From contig JAHREC010000019.1 in the NCBI GenBank assembly GCA_020081605.1, positions 1,302,001-1,366,000 of the forward strand: 64,000 nucleotides of DNA, written 5' to 3'. The notes beneath the pieces are model-generated. The model was not told the origin of the DNA. It saw only the letters and a list, made by a program, of their open reading frames with translations, and ran no database searches. A program made the translations under genes and the position numbers. This DNA is from Albifimbria verrucaria. Lineage: Eukaryota; Ascomycota; Sordariomycetes; Hypocreales; Stachybotryaceae. Of the stretch, positions 33,190 to 45,425 are shown one piece after another (position 1 is the first letter of the stretch; each line of letters starts with the position of its first letter).

Positions 33190-35185
33190 ATGCCGCAGGA
33201 CCCTGCCGCCGCCGTGAGCGCCCTCCTGCGCGCATCGACCATTGACGATCACGACGAGGTTCTCAAAGCTGCCAATGCCGCCATCAAGGCCAATAAGAGC
33301 GACTATGCAAGCCAACATACAAGAATCGTCGCCCTGCTAAAGCTCGACCGCTTCGAAGACGCCCTCCGTGCCATTGCCGAGGGTGGCAGCAACCTCGAGG
33401 AACAGTGTGCCTTGGAGAAGGCTTATGCTTTGTACAAGACGGGCAAGCTGGAGGATGCCGCCAAGGTTGTGCAAGCTGCATCCGCAGACAAAAGGAGCTT
33501 CAAGCACATCGCTGCCCAGATTGCTTATCGTGCTGAAAGATTCGACGAGGCACACGCCGTATACGGTGACCTGTTCAAATCTGACCCCGCCGACGAGGAA
33601 AGCGACCTTGGTATCAATCTCAAGGCTGTTCTAGCCCAGCAGCTGTGGCAAGGAAAATCCCTCAAGCTCCGAGGAGGAGCTCCCCAGGATACTTTTGAGC
33701 TGTGCTACAATGCGGCATGTGTATGCGTTGCTCGTGGTGATCTTGAAAGGGCGTCCAACCTCCTCCAACGCGCTGTCAGACTATGTGATGCGTCAGACGA
33801 CCTAACGGACGAAGATAAGCAGGCTGAGATGCAACCTATCCTCGCCCAGCAAGCATGTGTTTATGCCAGATTAGGAAAGACCAAGGAAGCGTTGGATCTA
33901 TACAAGTCCCTTGGTGGATCAAGGTGCGTCACCCATCATCATGCAATCTAACAAGGGAACAAAACTAAAGCCTAGAAACACGCAGCGATAACGATGCCGA
34001 GTTGAATGCCATTGCGCAGAACAACCAGCATGCTATTGAGCCCACTCCTTCGAACCCCTTCCTACTGCAGCGCAAGGCGGCTTCATGGCTGGCATCTGGC
34101 AAGAAGGCCAAGCTGTTCCAATATCAATCCAGCATACTGAACCGAAATGAGCTGGTAGTTGATCTCTTGGCACAGAAGGCCGAAGGCGTAAAGAAGAGAA
34201 CCAGCAAGGCACTTTCAGAAATTCAGCACCCGACAGCCAAATCCGAAATCAACACCTTATCAGTATTGAATGCAGCAGCAGAGACACACGGTGCTTCCGA
34301 CAAGGAGATCCTCCGTCAGCTGACTGCATTGTCGGAGAAAAGACCCCAGGATTTGGGTCTGGCTCTCTCTGTTGTTCAGGTACACCTGCAGCAAGGGCAG
34401 ACCGGTGCGGCCTTGTCGAAGCTTGAGGCTTTCCTCAAGCGTCTTGATGACTCTAGCGAAGGAGATGTCATCGATGCCCGGTTGAGCCCAGGCGTTGTTG
34501 CCTTGACGGCATCCCTGTTGAGGACACAAGGCAGAGAGGCTTCGGCGAAAGCGGAGCTGGTGAAGGCGGCCAAATATTGGACTAACCGTTCAGGAGATCT
34601 GAACCCTCTCTGCTACGAGAGGCAGGCATTGAGCTGTTGCGATCATCCAATGCCCAGGATCTGTCATTGGCTGGCGCTGCATTTGAGAAGCTCTTCAAGG
34701 AACATCATGGCTCGCATATCGCCTCTGCAGGACTTGTCGCATCCCTAGCGCCCTCCGACCCCCAGAAGGTCAAGCAACACGTCTCGGAACTACCACCGGT
34801 CGAGAGCTTGATTGGCAATGTCGACGTCGATGCCCTCCTCCAGGCCGGCGTTGCCGCCGCCCCTAAGAGCGTTGCTGCGCGGAAACGCCCTGCGTCTGAT
34901 GCTGACGCCTCCGAGAAGGCGACCAAGAAGCGTCGCAAGAGGAAGCTGCCTAAGAACTACGAAGAGGGTAAGACGCCTGACCCAGAGCGCTGGCTGCCCC
35001 TGCGCGACCGCTCGTCTTACCGCCCCAAGGGCAGGAAAGGCAAGAAGAAGGCAGGCGAGTCGACACAGGGTGGCGTTGTTAAGGAGGAAGAAACCCTGGA
35101 GCTTGTTGGTGGTGGAGGCGTCAAGGTCGAGAAGGCGGCTGGAGGCGGCTCTTCGTCTAAGAAGAAGAAGAAGGGTAAGAAATAA
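33190..35185 (+). CDS. SRP72: Signal recognition particle subunit SRP72
   Basis: Start MPQDPAAAVSALLRAS; one intron at about 33924-33985 joining SLGGS to SDNDAELNAIAQNNQ. Tetratricopeptide-like helical repeats fill the N-terminal two thirds (YALYKTGKLEDAAKVVQAA, QIAYRAERFDEAHAVYGDL, NAACVCVARGDLERASNLL, ACVYARLGKTKEALDLY). The C-terminus carries the SRP72 RNA-binding signature (RKRKLPKNYEEGKTPDPERW, LPLRDRSSYRPKG), followed by a lysine-rich end. SRP72 forms a heterodimer with SRP68 on SRP RNA and is needed for co-translational targeting to the ER. One C too few near 34606 breaks the frame (DLNPSLLREAGIELL). Confidence 0.94.
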
Positions 35186-35547
35186 ATTTAGCAATGCAAG
35201 GCTTTTGTCGACGGACCATAATATACTGTTACTCCTGGAGATGCAACTTCGTGATGCGGTGCTTGTCCGTGATATTTTGTCCCAAGCGAGGTACTGCGTA
35301 GCCCTCTAGGACTTAGATATTCAATGTCTCACTCACTGGTCCTCTTGGTCTAACTTTTAGGCATGGCTCAGGCCTTTGTCAATTCCTTAATGCTCCTCGC
35401 TCCTGTGTTTTGTCCTTCTGTCCCTTCTACAGCTAGATAGGCATACATATTGCACAAACGCTATGGAAAACACTGCCCTGATTTGTTCGTGATTCACCTT
35501 GACTCCCGGAATTGGTGATACAATAACTCCCTACCCTACCCCTCCAG
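35186..35547. other. Intergenic, convergent 3' ends
   Basis: About 360 bp between the SRP72 stop and the stop of the convergent Sec7-domain gene. No coding signal. Confidence 0.4.
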
Positions 35548-38500
35548 TCATGCATTCACTGCTTGAAGCGGTCGACTAGGTAAACGCTCTTGCTCGCCCA
35601 ATGACTTTTCCTTTTCCTTTTCATCCTTGCCTTCCTGGCGCTGACTGCCATCACCATCTTCCTGATCGTTCTGACCTTTCTCCTCGGATGCTTCAGGCGG
35701 GGAATCACTGTTTCCATCATTCGACTCTGTTTCGATCGGTGGTAGAGGTGTTCTGTGCCCATCCGAGAAGCTGACTGCGGCCTCGCTCTCCCCATCAGAA
35801 GGTACGGCCAGTCGCCCTACCGCTGACGTGCTCCTAGCTGCTTGTGCGGATGAATACTTTCGATGCAGTTCCCGGAAACTACGCGCAGTGGCTGTGCTGG
35901 CGCTTGCTACCGACTCCCTACGCTCTTTGGGCTCTTCACCATCTACAGTGACACCCAAGACGGAATGGAAATCGTCCTCATCATCACCGCTCTGCATGGG
36001 AGTAAGTGGTGATTGTTCGGTGAAATTCGATTGCCTCCGTCCACGTAGCTTTTCATCATGAGACATACTCTGAAGTTCTGTTCCGATATTGATGACGGAT
36101 GCTTTCTTGCCGTGCACCACGAAGCTGCCCGTACCTCTGGAAAGCATGCTGTCCCGCGTCTCTTCATCGGAAGCACCAACTGCGCCGCCGTCTCTACCCC
36201 TCCTGCTTCGGTGATGCGATAAGTGGCCTGCACCCTCTCTAAGGGTACGTTGAAAGCTGCGTCTTGTTCTCCTCTTGTCCCCTTTCTCGCGATCCGCCAT
36301 TGATCCTTCGCCGGCATCACCAGAATCCCTGGGGACTCTTTATCCGGATTCTGACCCCTAACTTGGCCTCAACCAAGCCAGCTTGCTTTAGAAGTCACGC
36401 TCCTCTGCATCAATTTCGTCTTGGTTCTGTTCCGACTTGGATGTCGAAATAGTGTCTGCCCTGTCTCGCGAAATGGTGCGGTTGACATAGGAGCCAGTAG
36501 CAGGTGATTGAGCCGATGAGGCGGTGATACTGGATATAGATCGTTGTCTGCCAGTTCGAATGTCAAATTTGGAAAACTGCAAATCATTCGATCCATGACG
36601 GAGATGGGTTGCGCTCTGCGGAGGGGTCTGGAACACTTGGTCCAAAGGTGATTCTGGGTCATCAGCCTCCTTCCCGGAGGTAGCGACGGAGTCAAGGTTA
36701 AGCTCCGGAGGCGCGTTGGGCCGCTTCTCAGGGCTCCGTTGCTGCGTGGATTGAGTCGACTTAGATTCAGTTGGCGAGATTGGTGACAAGCCCACCGACG
36801 ATGTCGGCCTTTCCTGTTCCACAGGTTGTTTGGCTGGCGCTGAGTTTGGACCGGTTGCTGGCATGTCTTCTTGTAGGTCTAGTGCAAGGATATCACTATG
36901 ACACCTTTCGCGCCAAATTTCCATCCGCGTCCACTTCAACTGCGCGGAGATACGGGCTGCAGCCGAGAGAAGCTGATCCCTTGTCCTTGGTTGTATTGGT
37001 GCGAGGGTCTGGAGATGACGGGCATTTCTGAGTTGCTCATCGAGACGCTTCTGACACTCCTCGATTCTCTTTTCAGCTTCCGCAATTTTTTGCTGCATGA
37101 TTTCACGTCTCGCGGATTGAATGTCCTCCACCATCTTACGGTCTATCTGACCACGCACGATTGATACGGGCCCAGTTGGGTTTGCACAAGCTGTGCGCCC
37201 TCGGCGCTGTCAAGGCGTCTCATGCCCCGACGGCTTTGACCATCAAGGCTACCTCCTACTGTTCCACGCATCTTCACCCCAGAAGTTCTGAAGGCAGCAG
37301 CGTAGTTGAGTTTGGCGAGCCAATCATTTCGCTCCTCTTCATTATCCGCGAGAAGAACTTCATCAAGGCCGCCTTGGCGAACATAAACAAAGGCATTCTT
37401 GTGTTTCTTGTATGTCAAATCCAGAAGAGCCACAGCACCTTGTGTAGACATCAAAGAGTCGGGTTTAAACTCTTCCAGCGGTGGTTTAAATATGATGGGG
37501 ATTCCATCATGCCCACCTTTGATATGATGCTCGTACTGATGCATCAAGTTTTTACCCAGCTTGTATTACGGAAGAAGTAGAGTTGAGCCCCAGTCAGAAT
37601 AGCGCCCCATTCCTGCCAAGGGATCTCGTCTTCCTCTTTTTGTCTCTTTCCGCCATAGTAAACCAACTTTGGTGACCTTAATATCAACGATGCCTGGGTG
37701 TGCTTCTTGCGGGTTGGAGGCTGTCTTCTCTGACATAAAGGCATCCGGACGAGAACGTGCAGACACGATTTGCAAAACACCTGTCCGAAAGAACGTTTTC
37801 TGAAGGTCCCGTAGGTTCAACGACGGAGCTGTACCGAGATAATTAAAATGATCGTCCAATTCCATAGCGTCCTTCAAGTTGGGTCGCAGTGCATCTAGAT
37901 TTCCATCTAAAATCAGAGTATACGGATCGATTGGCTCTCTAGCTGCTCGTCTGGCTACGTCATTGGAAGAAGTAGGAAGGAGAGCCTTTCGTTTAGATCT
38001 GTTTGTTGAGTTTCGGTCTCCATTGATGCTTAGATCTTCCTCGACGTGTATGAAAGGAGTATAGCAGATGTTGTCGTAAAAGCATTCGAGGATATCATCA
38101 AAAATCCCTTCACCATGGGTATTCTTAAGATAATCTGCCTTTTGCATCTTATACCTGTTGTTCTTATTGAACACATCGGTGTGAAGAATTAGGAGAGAAA
38201 AAGCGATGAAGTACGCTTGATCTGGGGATGAGTAGATACCAGGATTACACTCATGGTAACGATTTGCAAAAGCCTGCAGACACCTGTCTATCTGCTGTGT
38301 TTCTTTCGGAAGCTCTGCTTCCATCAGGAGTTTGCGTATCGCCATGTCCATAGGGTCGCCGAAGAAACTAAAGCTTCGCATGTAGCTTCTCAAAACGGCC
38401 AGCGAGAAAGGATCTGTCCCTTTAGACAAGGTTGCAGCGATGACGCCACGGCTGACCACTTCCTCGATTCTGGCAAGATATTTAGCGGGGACTCATCTTC

Positions 38501-39779
38501 CCGCCGTTCCGGCAAGACAACGGCCTCCCTTGCAAGCTGTAATGAGTTGCTTTTAGATGCAATAGAGCCAGGAGTGACAGGCGTCATGGAGCCCTGTCGG
38601 CTTAGCTCCGAATTTTGACGCAAACGGGTCAATCCCAAGAGGTCTCCGAAGCTCTTACGTCCTGTGGAAGACGAAGTCCGGGTCGTTGGAGGCAATAGAT
38701 GCTCATCATTAGACTCGCGGCCCATCGAGCTCATGGTGGAAGATCGTCCCCGGAGGTAGTTGGCTCGCGTGGGCGATGACTGGCCTGACCGTGATCCCCA
38801 GGAGCGAACAGAACCGCTGCGGGGAGCCTTGGACTTTGTGGTTGATATCACCTCGTCCCAGTTCTGAGCGAGAGGCTAACGAGTCCTGTGCTGATGACGG
38901 GCGGGGAGTCGGGTTTGTATTGAGGGACGTTAGTGAAGAGGTGGGCTCTGGCGTCCTATTCTTCTGAGGTAAATGGCCTAGTGGAAACATGGGCTCAGGC
39001 GCCTTCTTCGTCCTCCGAAATTTGAAGAAAGGAGCAGACACCTGGGACCTCTTCGGGGTAGTGTTTGGGCTTGTGTGGGAGCCCTGTTCCGCCGAACTGG
39101 CGGCCGATCTTGACGATTCGGACTGGCGGTTCCCCGGGGCTGTAGAACGGAGCCTTCAGAGCTCATCTTTGCTGTCGGAAGCACTGGAGGAAGCGGTGGT
39201 TCTTCAAGAACTGCTAGCGATGACCTGCTACGTTCTTCGGTGAAGGAGCGCCTGAGTAGCTTGCGCGGGGCGGGTTGTGTAGAAGGGTCTTCTTCTCGGA
39301 GCACTTCATGGGAGCGGCGTATTTTGGCGCCGAGGTTGATTCGAGACGTCTTCTTCTTTGGACCTGTAAAGTCGCCGGTGGGCGCGGTGGTGATGATTTC
39401 AGGAGCTGGATTCTCAGTTAGTCCACGTGCAATGCGTATGTCTCGGGGTAACTAGGCCGCGTACGCCGAGGAACAGGCGGAGGCTTCTCAGCCTGCTGCT
39501 TTGCTCTCACCGACAATTGAGAGTCGGAGGCATTGCGAAATCTCAAGAGAGAGAAGCGGCGCTGCTTGTTGGTGTCGTCCTGGGTCGGTGGGGTGATGGG
39601 GCGAGGCGGCGGCGACGATTCGTGGCTATGCCTTTCTGGCAAGGACTGATCATCGGGATGAACTTGAAGTTGGGCAGGCAGCGGAGGGGTTCTTGATCGA
39701 TGGCAGCGGGGGCTATGTAAGTATGGCGTCGCGTGTCGTGCTCAGTGGGCGGGTTGCCGCGACGGCGTAGGAGAGGCAT
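35548..39779 (-). CDS. Large Arf guanine-nucleotide exchange factor, Sec7-PH type (Syt1/EFA6-like)
   Basis: Reading from ATG at 39779 (MPLLRRRGNPPTEHDTRRHTY), the protein of roughly 1,380 residues has a long disordered Pro/Ser/Arg N-terminus. A Sec7 domain follows (VSRGVIAATLSKGTDPFSL, FFGDPMDMAIRKLLMEAELP, QIDRCLQAFANRYHECNPG, FSLLILHTDVFNKNNRYKM). Next is a PH domain (FFRTGVLQIVSARSRPDAF, WGAILTGAQLYFFRNTSW, VALLDLTYKKHKNAFVY), then coiled coil (IQSARREIMQQKIAEAEKR) and a long acidic Ser-rich tail ending ...RLPSRPLQAVNA. In place of the Sec7 catalytic glutamate surroundings I see TLSKGTDPF, but the exact residue needs alignment. Sec7-PH proteins load GTP on Arf at the plasma membrane or Golgi. 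About nine single-base frame breaks are present (near 36320, 36392, 37563, 37640, 38490, 38880, 39066, 39447 and 39688), mostly runs one base short. Confidence 0.85.
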
Positions 39780-41189
39780 GGCGGCGACAGGTGCTGGTCA
39801 TCATACGCGGCCGCTCCGAGCCAACCGTCTCGATTCACTTTGGTCGTTGCAAGGCCAGCCGACCTAGCTGCTGATTAACACTGGCGCGTTCGCGATCATT
39901 GAATCGACAGGCTAATAGTCAAGCATCGGTGCGCCGAGATGGTACGGTAAAGGGCTTGGGCGATCCGTGATTGAGGAAGTGGTTGCAAAGTAAGTAAGGC
40001 AAGTAAGTGATTGTGCCTTGTAAAGCCAGGGGCTAGCCCAATGTGAAGATAACTAACCTTGCCTGCTGTGCTAAGGTACCACCTCAATGGGCTGGGCCCG
40101 AAATTGGTTACGACTCCACTCGAGGTCAGTACAGTGCAGGATGGTACATGTGTGGCTGGGGCGGAGATTTGACAGCTCTCCTTTGTACCCAGCTGGCTGG
40201 TAAGACCAGGGAGATTCAGAGGCGTGTCAGGGAGTGGCTGGGGTAACAGTGCGCTTCACCAAGCCTTCGACTGTGGTACTGGCCCCGCTTTGGGACATCC
40301 GTACTGGAAGGATTCTATACAGGTAGTCTGCATCTGTAGGACCTTGTGATATGTTTGCCTGTCGTCTATTAGAAAACCATGCTTGCAAACCTGCTTCCAT
40401 AGGAGCGCTTTTGTTGTAACAAGGAATAATTCAGGTTGTCAGTAGAAAATGAAGAGTAGCCACTATGGCCCCCTGCGTAATGAAGGTATTTCTGCCGTCT
40501 CTATACGGTATGTCACCAGGAGGACCTAGCTCAATGCACGGGTCTCCAAGGGGCTTTGCAGCTCCGTAGATACCGACCTTCTGCCCCCGAATCCCTCCTT
40601 AGCCCTTTCCTGAACAAGCACAGCATGCAATGGAATTGCTAGGACATACTAGATTTTTATTATTATTATTATTATTTTTTTTAATTATTATTATTATTAT
40701 TATTATTATTTTTTTTTTTTTAAAAACAGCTACCATTAATGTAACTTAAGTCATTCATCTTGATAACATCAGGATGGTTTTTCTTAACTCTTTCCCCGGT
40801 TGCTGCAGCTTATGTTGGCGAGTATAGGCAGTAGGCAACTTCGAATGGTATTTGCTAACCTTATCTGAAAAGGTACCTACCCACCTGAGCACTTGCCTCT
40901 CCTACATTAGACACTTTAAGTACGTACCCCAGCACTGTCGGCCTCCCAAGTCAGATCGTTATCGGCAAGTGGCTCTCCCACTCCGAGCAGGCAACCAACA
41001 ATTGGCACAAATGCAGGCAAGACTAGAGCTGATTAGACCTCTAACATCCTCGGACCGTCCTTCTCTCGAAAACCAGCTACTGTACGATCCATCATTTATC
41101 CCCGAGGGTTTTCATCCAGCAGTAATCAATCATATCGGCGTCCTGCTGAATACCGAACACCGACCTCGTCATAGCGTGCTTCTCAAGCC
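39780..41189. other. 1.4 kb gene-free region with AT-rich microsatellite
   Basis: No supported gene. It contains the ATT repeat described separately and GGTACC-type words near 40074, 40870 and 40919. It separates the divergent Sec7 and ECM14 genes and should hold both promoters. Confidence 0.5.
40653..40727 (+). repeat. ATT microsatellite with poly-T tract
   Basis: Two runs of TTA/ATT units (about 40655-40675 and 40684-40710), each ending in a T-run, then a short A-run. Length is likely unreliable given homopolymer errors in the sequence. Confidence 0.85.
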
Positions 41190-42834
41190 ATGAAGCTCTG
41201 GGCGACTGGCCTTATCGGCCTGCTGCTGGCGTCTGATGCGGCCAGCGGCGCAGGCATCGGGTCGCAACATGTTATGGCCAATGACCGTGTCATCAACGCT
41301 GCCTCGAATACGAACCGACCAAGCACTCGTCTCTTTCCATTCCTTACGAGCCTTCGGGATGGCTTCATCGAGCTGATCTTCGGCCAGCATCCGACCAAAG
41401 CCTCATCTTCGTCTACTATTTACCAAAACATGCACAAGCAATATATCAACGAACTTGTTCTACGATTCAATATTAGTACTACAGAAGAGGAAGCATCGCT
41501 CTCGGATGCGGTTGCTCGGCTTTTCCTAGACGTCTGGGCATTTGACGGGGACTATGTTGACATTCGACTGCATACCAACAAGGTGGCGCCACTACTTAGG
41601 CTGCTCCCAGAATCACTCCGGACGTCCCAATCGACCTTGATTCCAGACCTGGCCGCTGCTGTGTACCAGTCGCTTCCATCCGAGGATACTGCGACTTGGG
41701 TCGACCCGGCAAGCCGCCGCGGGCCCTTCGTAACGCCATTAACCGTCAACGACAACCTCTTCTTCCACGATTACCAGCCTTTGGCCGTCATTGTCCGCTG
41801 GATGCGCCTCCTTGAAGCAATGTTTCCTACCTTTGTTCACTACGTAACGATCGGCAAGTCATATGAAGGGAGGGAGATCCCGGCCCTACGCGTTGGGGTG
41901 TCCCTCCAAGCAACAATCCCACAGAACCCCGAAAGACAATCGTTGTCACAGGTGGTCTACATGCTCGTGAATGGATATCAACTAGTACCGTCAACTATGT
42001 TGCCTGGTCGTTCATCACTGCCTTTGGCAAAGAGTCCATGATCACCAAGCTCCTACATGAATTTGACATTGTCTTCATGCCCGTAATCAACCCAGACGGT
42101 GTGGAATATACGTGGAATGTTGATCGCCTCTGGCGCAAGTCCCGGCAACAGACAAGCTTTCGTTTCTGTCGTGGGATGGATCTTGATCATGCCTTTGGGT
42201 ACGAATGGGATGGCCGCGCGATGCACAATGACCCGTGCTCGGAGAGCTACGGCGGAGAAGAGCCCTTTCAAGCCGTTGAAGCCATGGAGCTGGCTATGTG
42301 GGCAAGGAACCAGTCTGCCAGCAATGTGCAATTTGTCGGGCTCTTGGACCTTCACTCTTATTCGCAACAGGTGCTATTTCCTTATTCATACTCATGTGAT
42401 GTCGACCCTCCGAACCTCGAAAAGTTGGAAGAGCTTGCTGCCGGCATCGCCAAGGCCATACGACTCTCTAACGGAGAAGCCTACTCGGTCACATCAGCTT
42501 GCCAAGAGGACAGGCTGCGCCGGGAGGCCACACGGCAACGCATCGAGACCCCGGTGGTTCTGCCATTGATTGGTTTTACCATGAGATGCGGGCTCATTTC
42601 AGCTATCAAATCAAGCTGAGGGATACGGGCACGTATGGGTTCCTTTTGCCGAAGGAATACATCATTCCCACGGGAGAGGAGATCTTTAGCGCCCTGAAGT
42701 ACTTTGGCGACTATGTGCTGGGCAACAATGGCATCGAAAGATTTACCAACAAGGCGGCAGAGGATGTGGACAAAGACAACTTCGGAGACATGTCGCACTC
42801 TGACGAGCTCCGACGAAGACGGTTCAGAAGATGA
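41190..42834 (+). CDS. ECM14: Ecm14, secreted/vacuolar M14 metallocarboxypeptidase homolog, predicted inactive
   Basis: Start [20 protein letters not shown], a signal peptide; about 550 residues. A propeptide is followed by the M14 domain: Zn ligands His and Glu in [32 protein letters not shown], the third ligand His in [29 protein letters not shown] and [19 protein letters not shown]. In active carboxypeptidases the position before LRDTG is the catalytic Glu; here it is Lys (IKLRDTG), the substitution known for yeast Ecm14, which is regarded as a pseudopeptidase. Breaks occur near 41934 (one C short, [10 protein letters not shown]) and about 42530. The protein is linked to cell-wall biology in yeast, without an established biochemical role. 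The C-terminus is acidic and basic-rich (ELRRRRFRR). Confidence 0.93.
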
Positions 42835-43009
42835 AAGGAGAATGGAGGTATCGGTTCGGCAAGATGAAACAAGAACAAACCAAGCGCTTAGTATTTCTTC
42901 ACTCGCTGCTCAGATGAGCCGAGGTTTGAGGTATTCTATGACATTCTATTACTCGACAGCGGAGATGGACAGGTGCCACCAGTTATGTCGACGCTCTGGG
43001 TTTTGCCTG

Positions 43010-43780
43010 TTACAGGAGGTACATGACAGCAGAAACAAGAGAGATGAGGTTCAAGCTGTAACCACACAGACCACCGAGAATAGAACCGCTGGAGTGGGGT
43101 GTCAGCAAGAACAGAGCGGTTGCAGCGAGTCTGAAGGGTGGGACAAACCTCAATCGACCACCAGGGCCCTTGTTAGTGTAGCCGATGCAGTAGATGACCC
43201 TGGAGACGACCCAACCAGCACCGAGGGATGCGGCAAGGACGGGCCAGCGCAGACCAGTGATGAGGAGGGAAGTGAGGAAGGAAGGCTGGGCCTCAAGGAA
43301 GTTGCCGTGAGCACGTTGGGCTTGAAGGTAGAGGTTAGCGAAGAGCGTTGAAGTTGGGGAGACAGCAACATACCGCAGTTGAACTTGAAGGCGGCAGGGT
43401 TCTTGGAAGCCAGCTCATCGGAGGCGTACAGGTTGGGGTACTTGACACCAGAGGCCTTGCGGTGCTTCATGACATTGCTGCCGAGGAACAGGTTGACGAG
43501 GGTGGTCGATGCGGCAACGGCAAGGACATAGCTATAGTAGCAATCAATTGTAAGCGGTTGTTTTATGGACTTGACATTTTGGTGATTTGGTCAGAAAACG
43601 ACTGCATAAGTGCCTATGTTGTTTTGGGGGTTGAAGATAGTCTCTCTGTGAAAGGGGCCCGGGCGATGAAATAGCCGACGACCCGAGAGGCAGACAGAGT
43701 TTCGCCACAAGGGACCAGACGGAGGAGGGGGTGGAGCTTGCTTACGGGTACTGCTCGGGGAGTTGAACGGTGAGAGGCAT
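43010..43780 (-). CDS. MAPEG-family membrane protein, microsomal glutathione S-transferase 3-like
   Basis: Start MPLTVQLPEQYP at 43780; four exons, about 145 residues. The protein has four membrane helices, with the MAPEG signatures STTLVNLFLGSNVMKHRK, VKYPNLYAS, FNCAQRAHGNFLEAQPSFL and VSRVIYCIGYTNKGPGGR. The last exon encodes GSILGGLCGYSLNLISLVS and ends YLL at 43012. Introns lie at about 43534-43743, 43326-43370 and 43060-43120. The family conjugates glutathione to lipid hydroperoxides or electrophiles in ER or outer mitochondrial membranes. Fungal members are assigned to MGST3 by similarity only. Confidence 0.88.
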
Positions 43781-44108
43781 GATGGCTACGGATTGAGGCG
43801 TTGTCTGCCGGTGCAATGTTTCGTGGATAGACAAAGGAAGAGCGAGGAGTTGACAGTTGTTGCCAAGCCAAGGACGACGGGCAGCGATAGTTTTTAACGT
43901 CTGGAACGAGATGGAAGCGTGGTGGATACAGCGGGATTGCGGAGAACCGTGCGTTTGCGGACTTGACCCACTCATCCATTACCCTGATCCCGATCTTGCC
44001 TGACGACGAGCCGACGTAAAGCTATGCCTTGCTGGCTGTGCCTTACTGGGTCCATGCCGCGCGTGTCTCGAATATTCCGCCTCCTCACGACGTGGCAGGC
44101 AGCCTATC

Positions 44109-44197
44109 AAGAGAAGAGAAGAGAAGGAAGAAAGAAAATAATAATAATAACGAATACATAAATAAATAAAAAAGAGAGAGAAGAGAGAGAGAAAAGT
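44109..44197 (+). repeat. Purine-rich low-complexity tract (GAA/GAGA/AAT)
   Basis: A run of GAGAAGA, AATAATAAT, AATAAATAAA and GAGAGAGA units on the + strand, upstream of the MAPEG gene. Confidence 0.85.
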
Positions 44198-44828
44198 AGC
44201 GTGCCGTTCGCTCGCTGGACACTGGAACCTTGGTTGATTAACTACAAAGTCCCAGCACTAGGTTTAGTCTGCACTACTTTTTCTTCTTCTTTCCGGCACC
44301 CTTCGGCACTCCTCGGCTCCTCGCCCAATAATCGGCCGCTTAAGTAAACATGAGTTGGCAGTCATCAGATGAAGCCATTGGTCTGCATCGAGGATCGTGA
44401 TGCTTGGCTGGCTCTTCCTATGCATGCTCTTCTTTTCCAATTAGGACAACCGCGCGCTGCTCGCCATGCATCACTGAGGCGTCAGGCATAATGATTGGTA
44501 CCATTTGCGGAGTTTTGAAGTGGCCAGGCTGACAATGACTCGGACAAATCTTGCCCGGTCTCACGCCTCACTCGTGTGCTGTAGGTAGGCAAGTAGTGCA
44601 ACTTAGTTTCGGCTCAACACCAATAAGAGCTTTACTGTAGCATGTAGGAACGAAGCTGATGAATCCAGCAAAGCAATTGTGAAACACACACATTTGGTTT
44701 ATAGTCATATTGGACCATGTTGACAGAGTCTATAGTGAGGGCCAGCAGAACGTTGGTGTCACTGCAGCCAACGTCATGAGTCAATCCATCTAGCTTGCTT
44801 CAACCGACTGTCGACTCGCATGTCGTGT

Positions 44829-45345
44829 TACAGTACTGTATTTATTCTCTGTTCTACAGTAACCCTCACGTGAATACGATACAAGCTGGATGGTCTTGGG
44901 CTATGAAGGCGCAGGACATACTTTACCATGCAATGCGGTGCTGTACTGTACAGTACTTTTCTTCCCATCATCAATCGCTGCCACCACTTACAGTACAATA
45001 CACCTCACCAAAGATTGATGGATGTAAGGGGTCTCAAGCCTAGACTGTAAGAAGTCCTATGCGGTGCCGAGAGTTGGACTTTCGGAACGCTTTGTTCTGC
45101 AATGATTCTTTATGTATGAGCACTGTCTCTCTAATGAAAGAAACTATCGCCGCATCTATTTACCGGTAGGTACCGTACCTGTTGACAAAGAAATGCTAAA
45201 TTGGAAGCCATGTACTCTTTCAGCATCCCAAGTTCTTTCAAGCTTCTTTCAACCCGTTCCGACCCTTCATGCAATTGTACTGTACAGTATAAATGCTTGC
45301 TCTGCCTCTTGATAGTTCGTAACCATGCTCGTGTACTGTACAATA
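44829..45345. repeat. Cluster of TACTGTACAGTA-type palindromes
   Basis: At least five copies or half-copies of TACAGTACTGTA/TACTGTACAGTA within about 520 bp. Further copies lie at about 49402-49420, 49494-49502, 49669-49677, 51683-51692 and 56663-56669. All are between genes. Confidence 0.7.
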
Positions 45346-45425
45346 CCGGCGCTGTACGGTACTCCATCCTCTATTATTCTGTGCGCATTCGAAGTTACAA
45401 TATACACTTCCCATTTGGATTTACA

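Larger units (their letters stand above)
43781..45425. other. 1.6 kb gene-free region with purine microsatellite and TACTGTA palindromes
   Basis: No supported gene. It contains a GA-rich low-complexity tract (44109-44197) and several copies of the palindromic word TACTGTACAGTA or its halves (44829-44841, 44941-44958, 44990-45000, 45278-45292, 45331-45345). A short core promoter for the downstream gene presumably lies near 45300-45425. Confidence 0.55.

Noticed and set aside
40653..40727. ATT/poly-T tract as an origin or centromere-like AT island
   Set aside because: Only about 75 bp long and flanked by ordinary composition; a microsatellite explains it.
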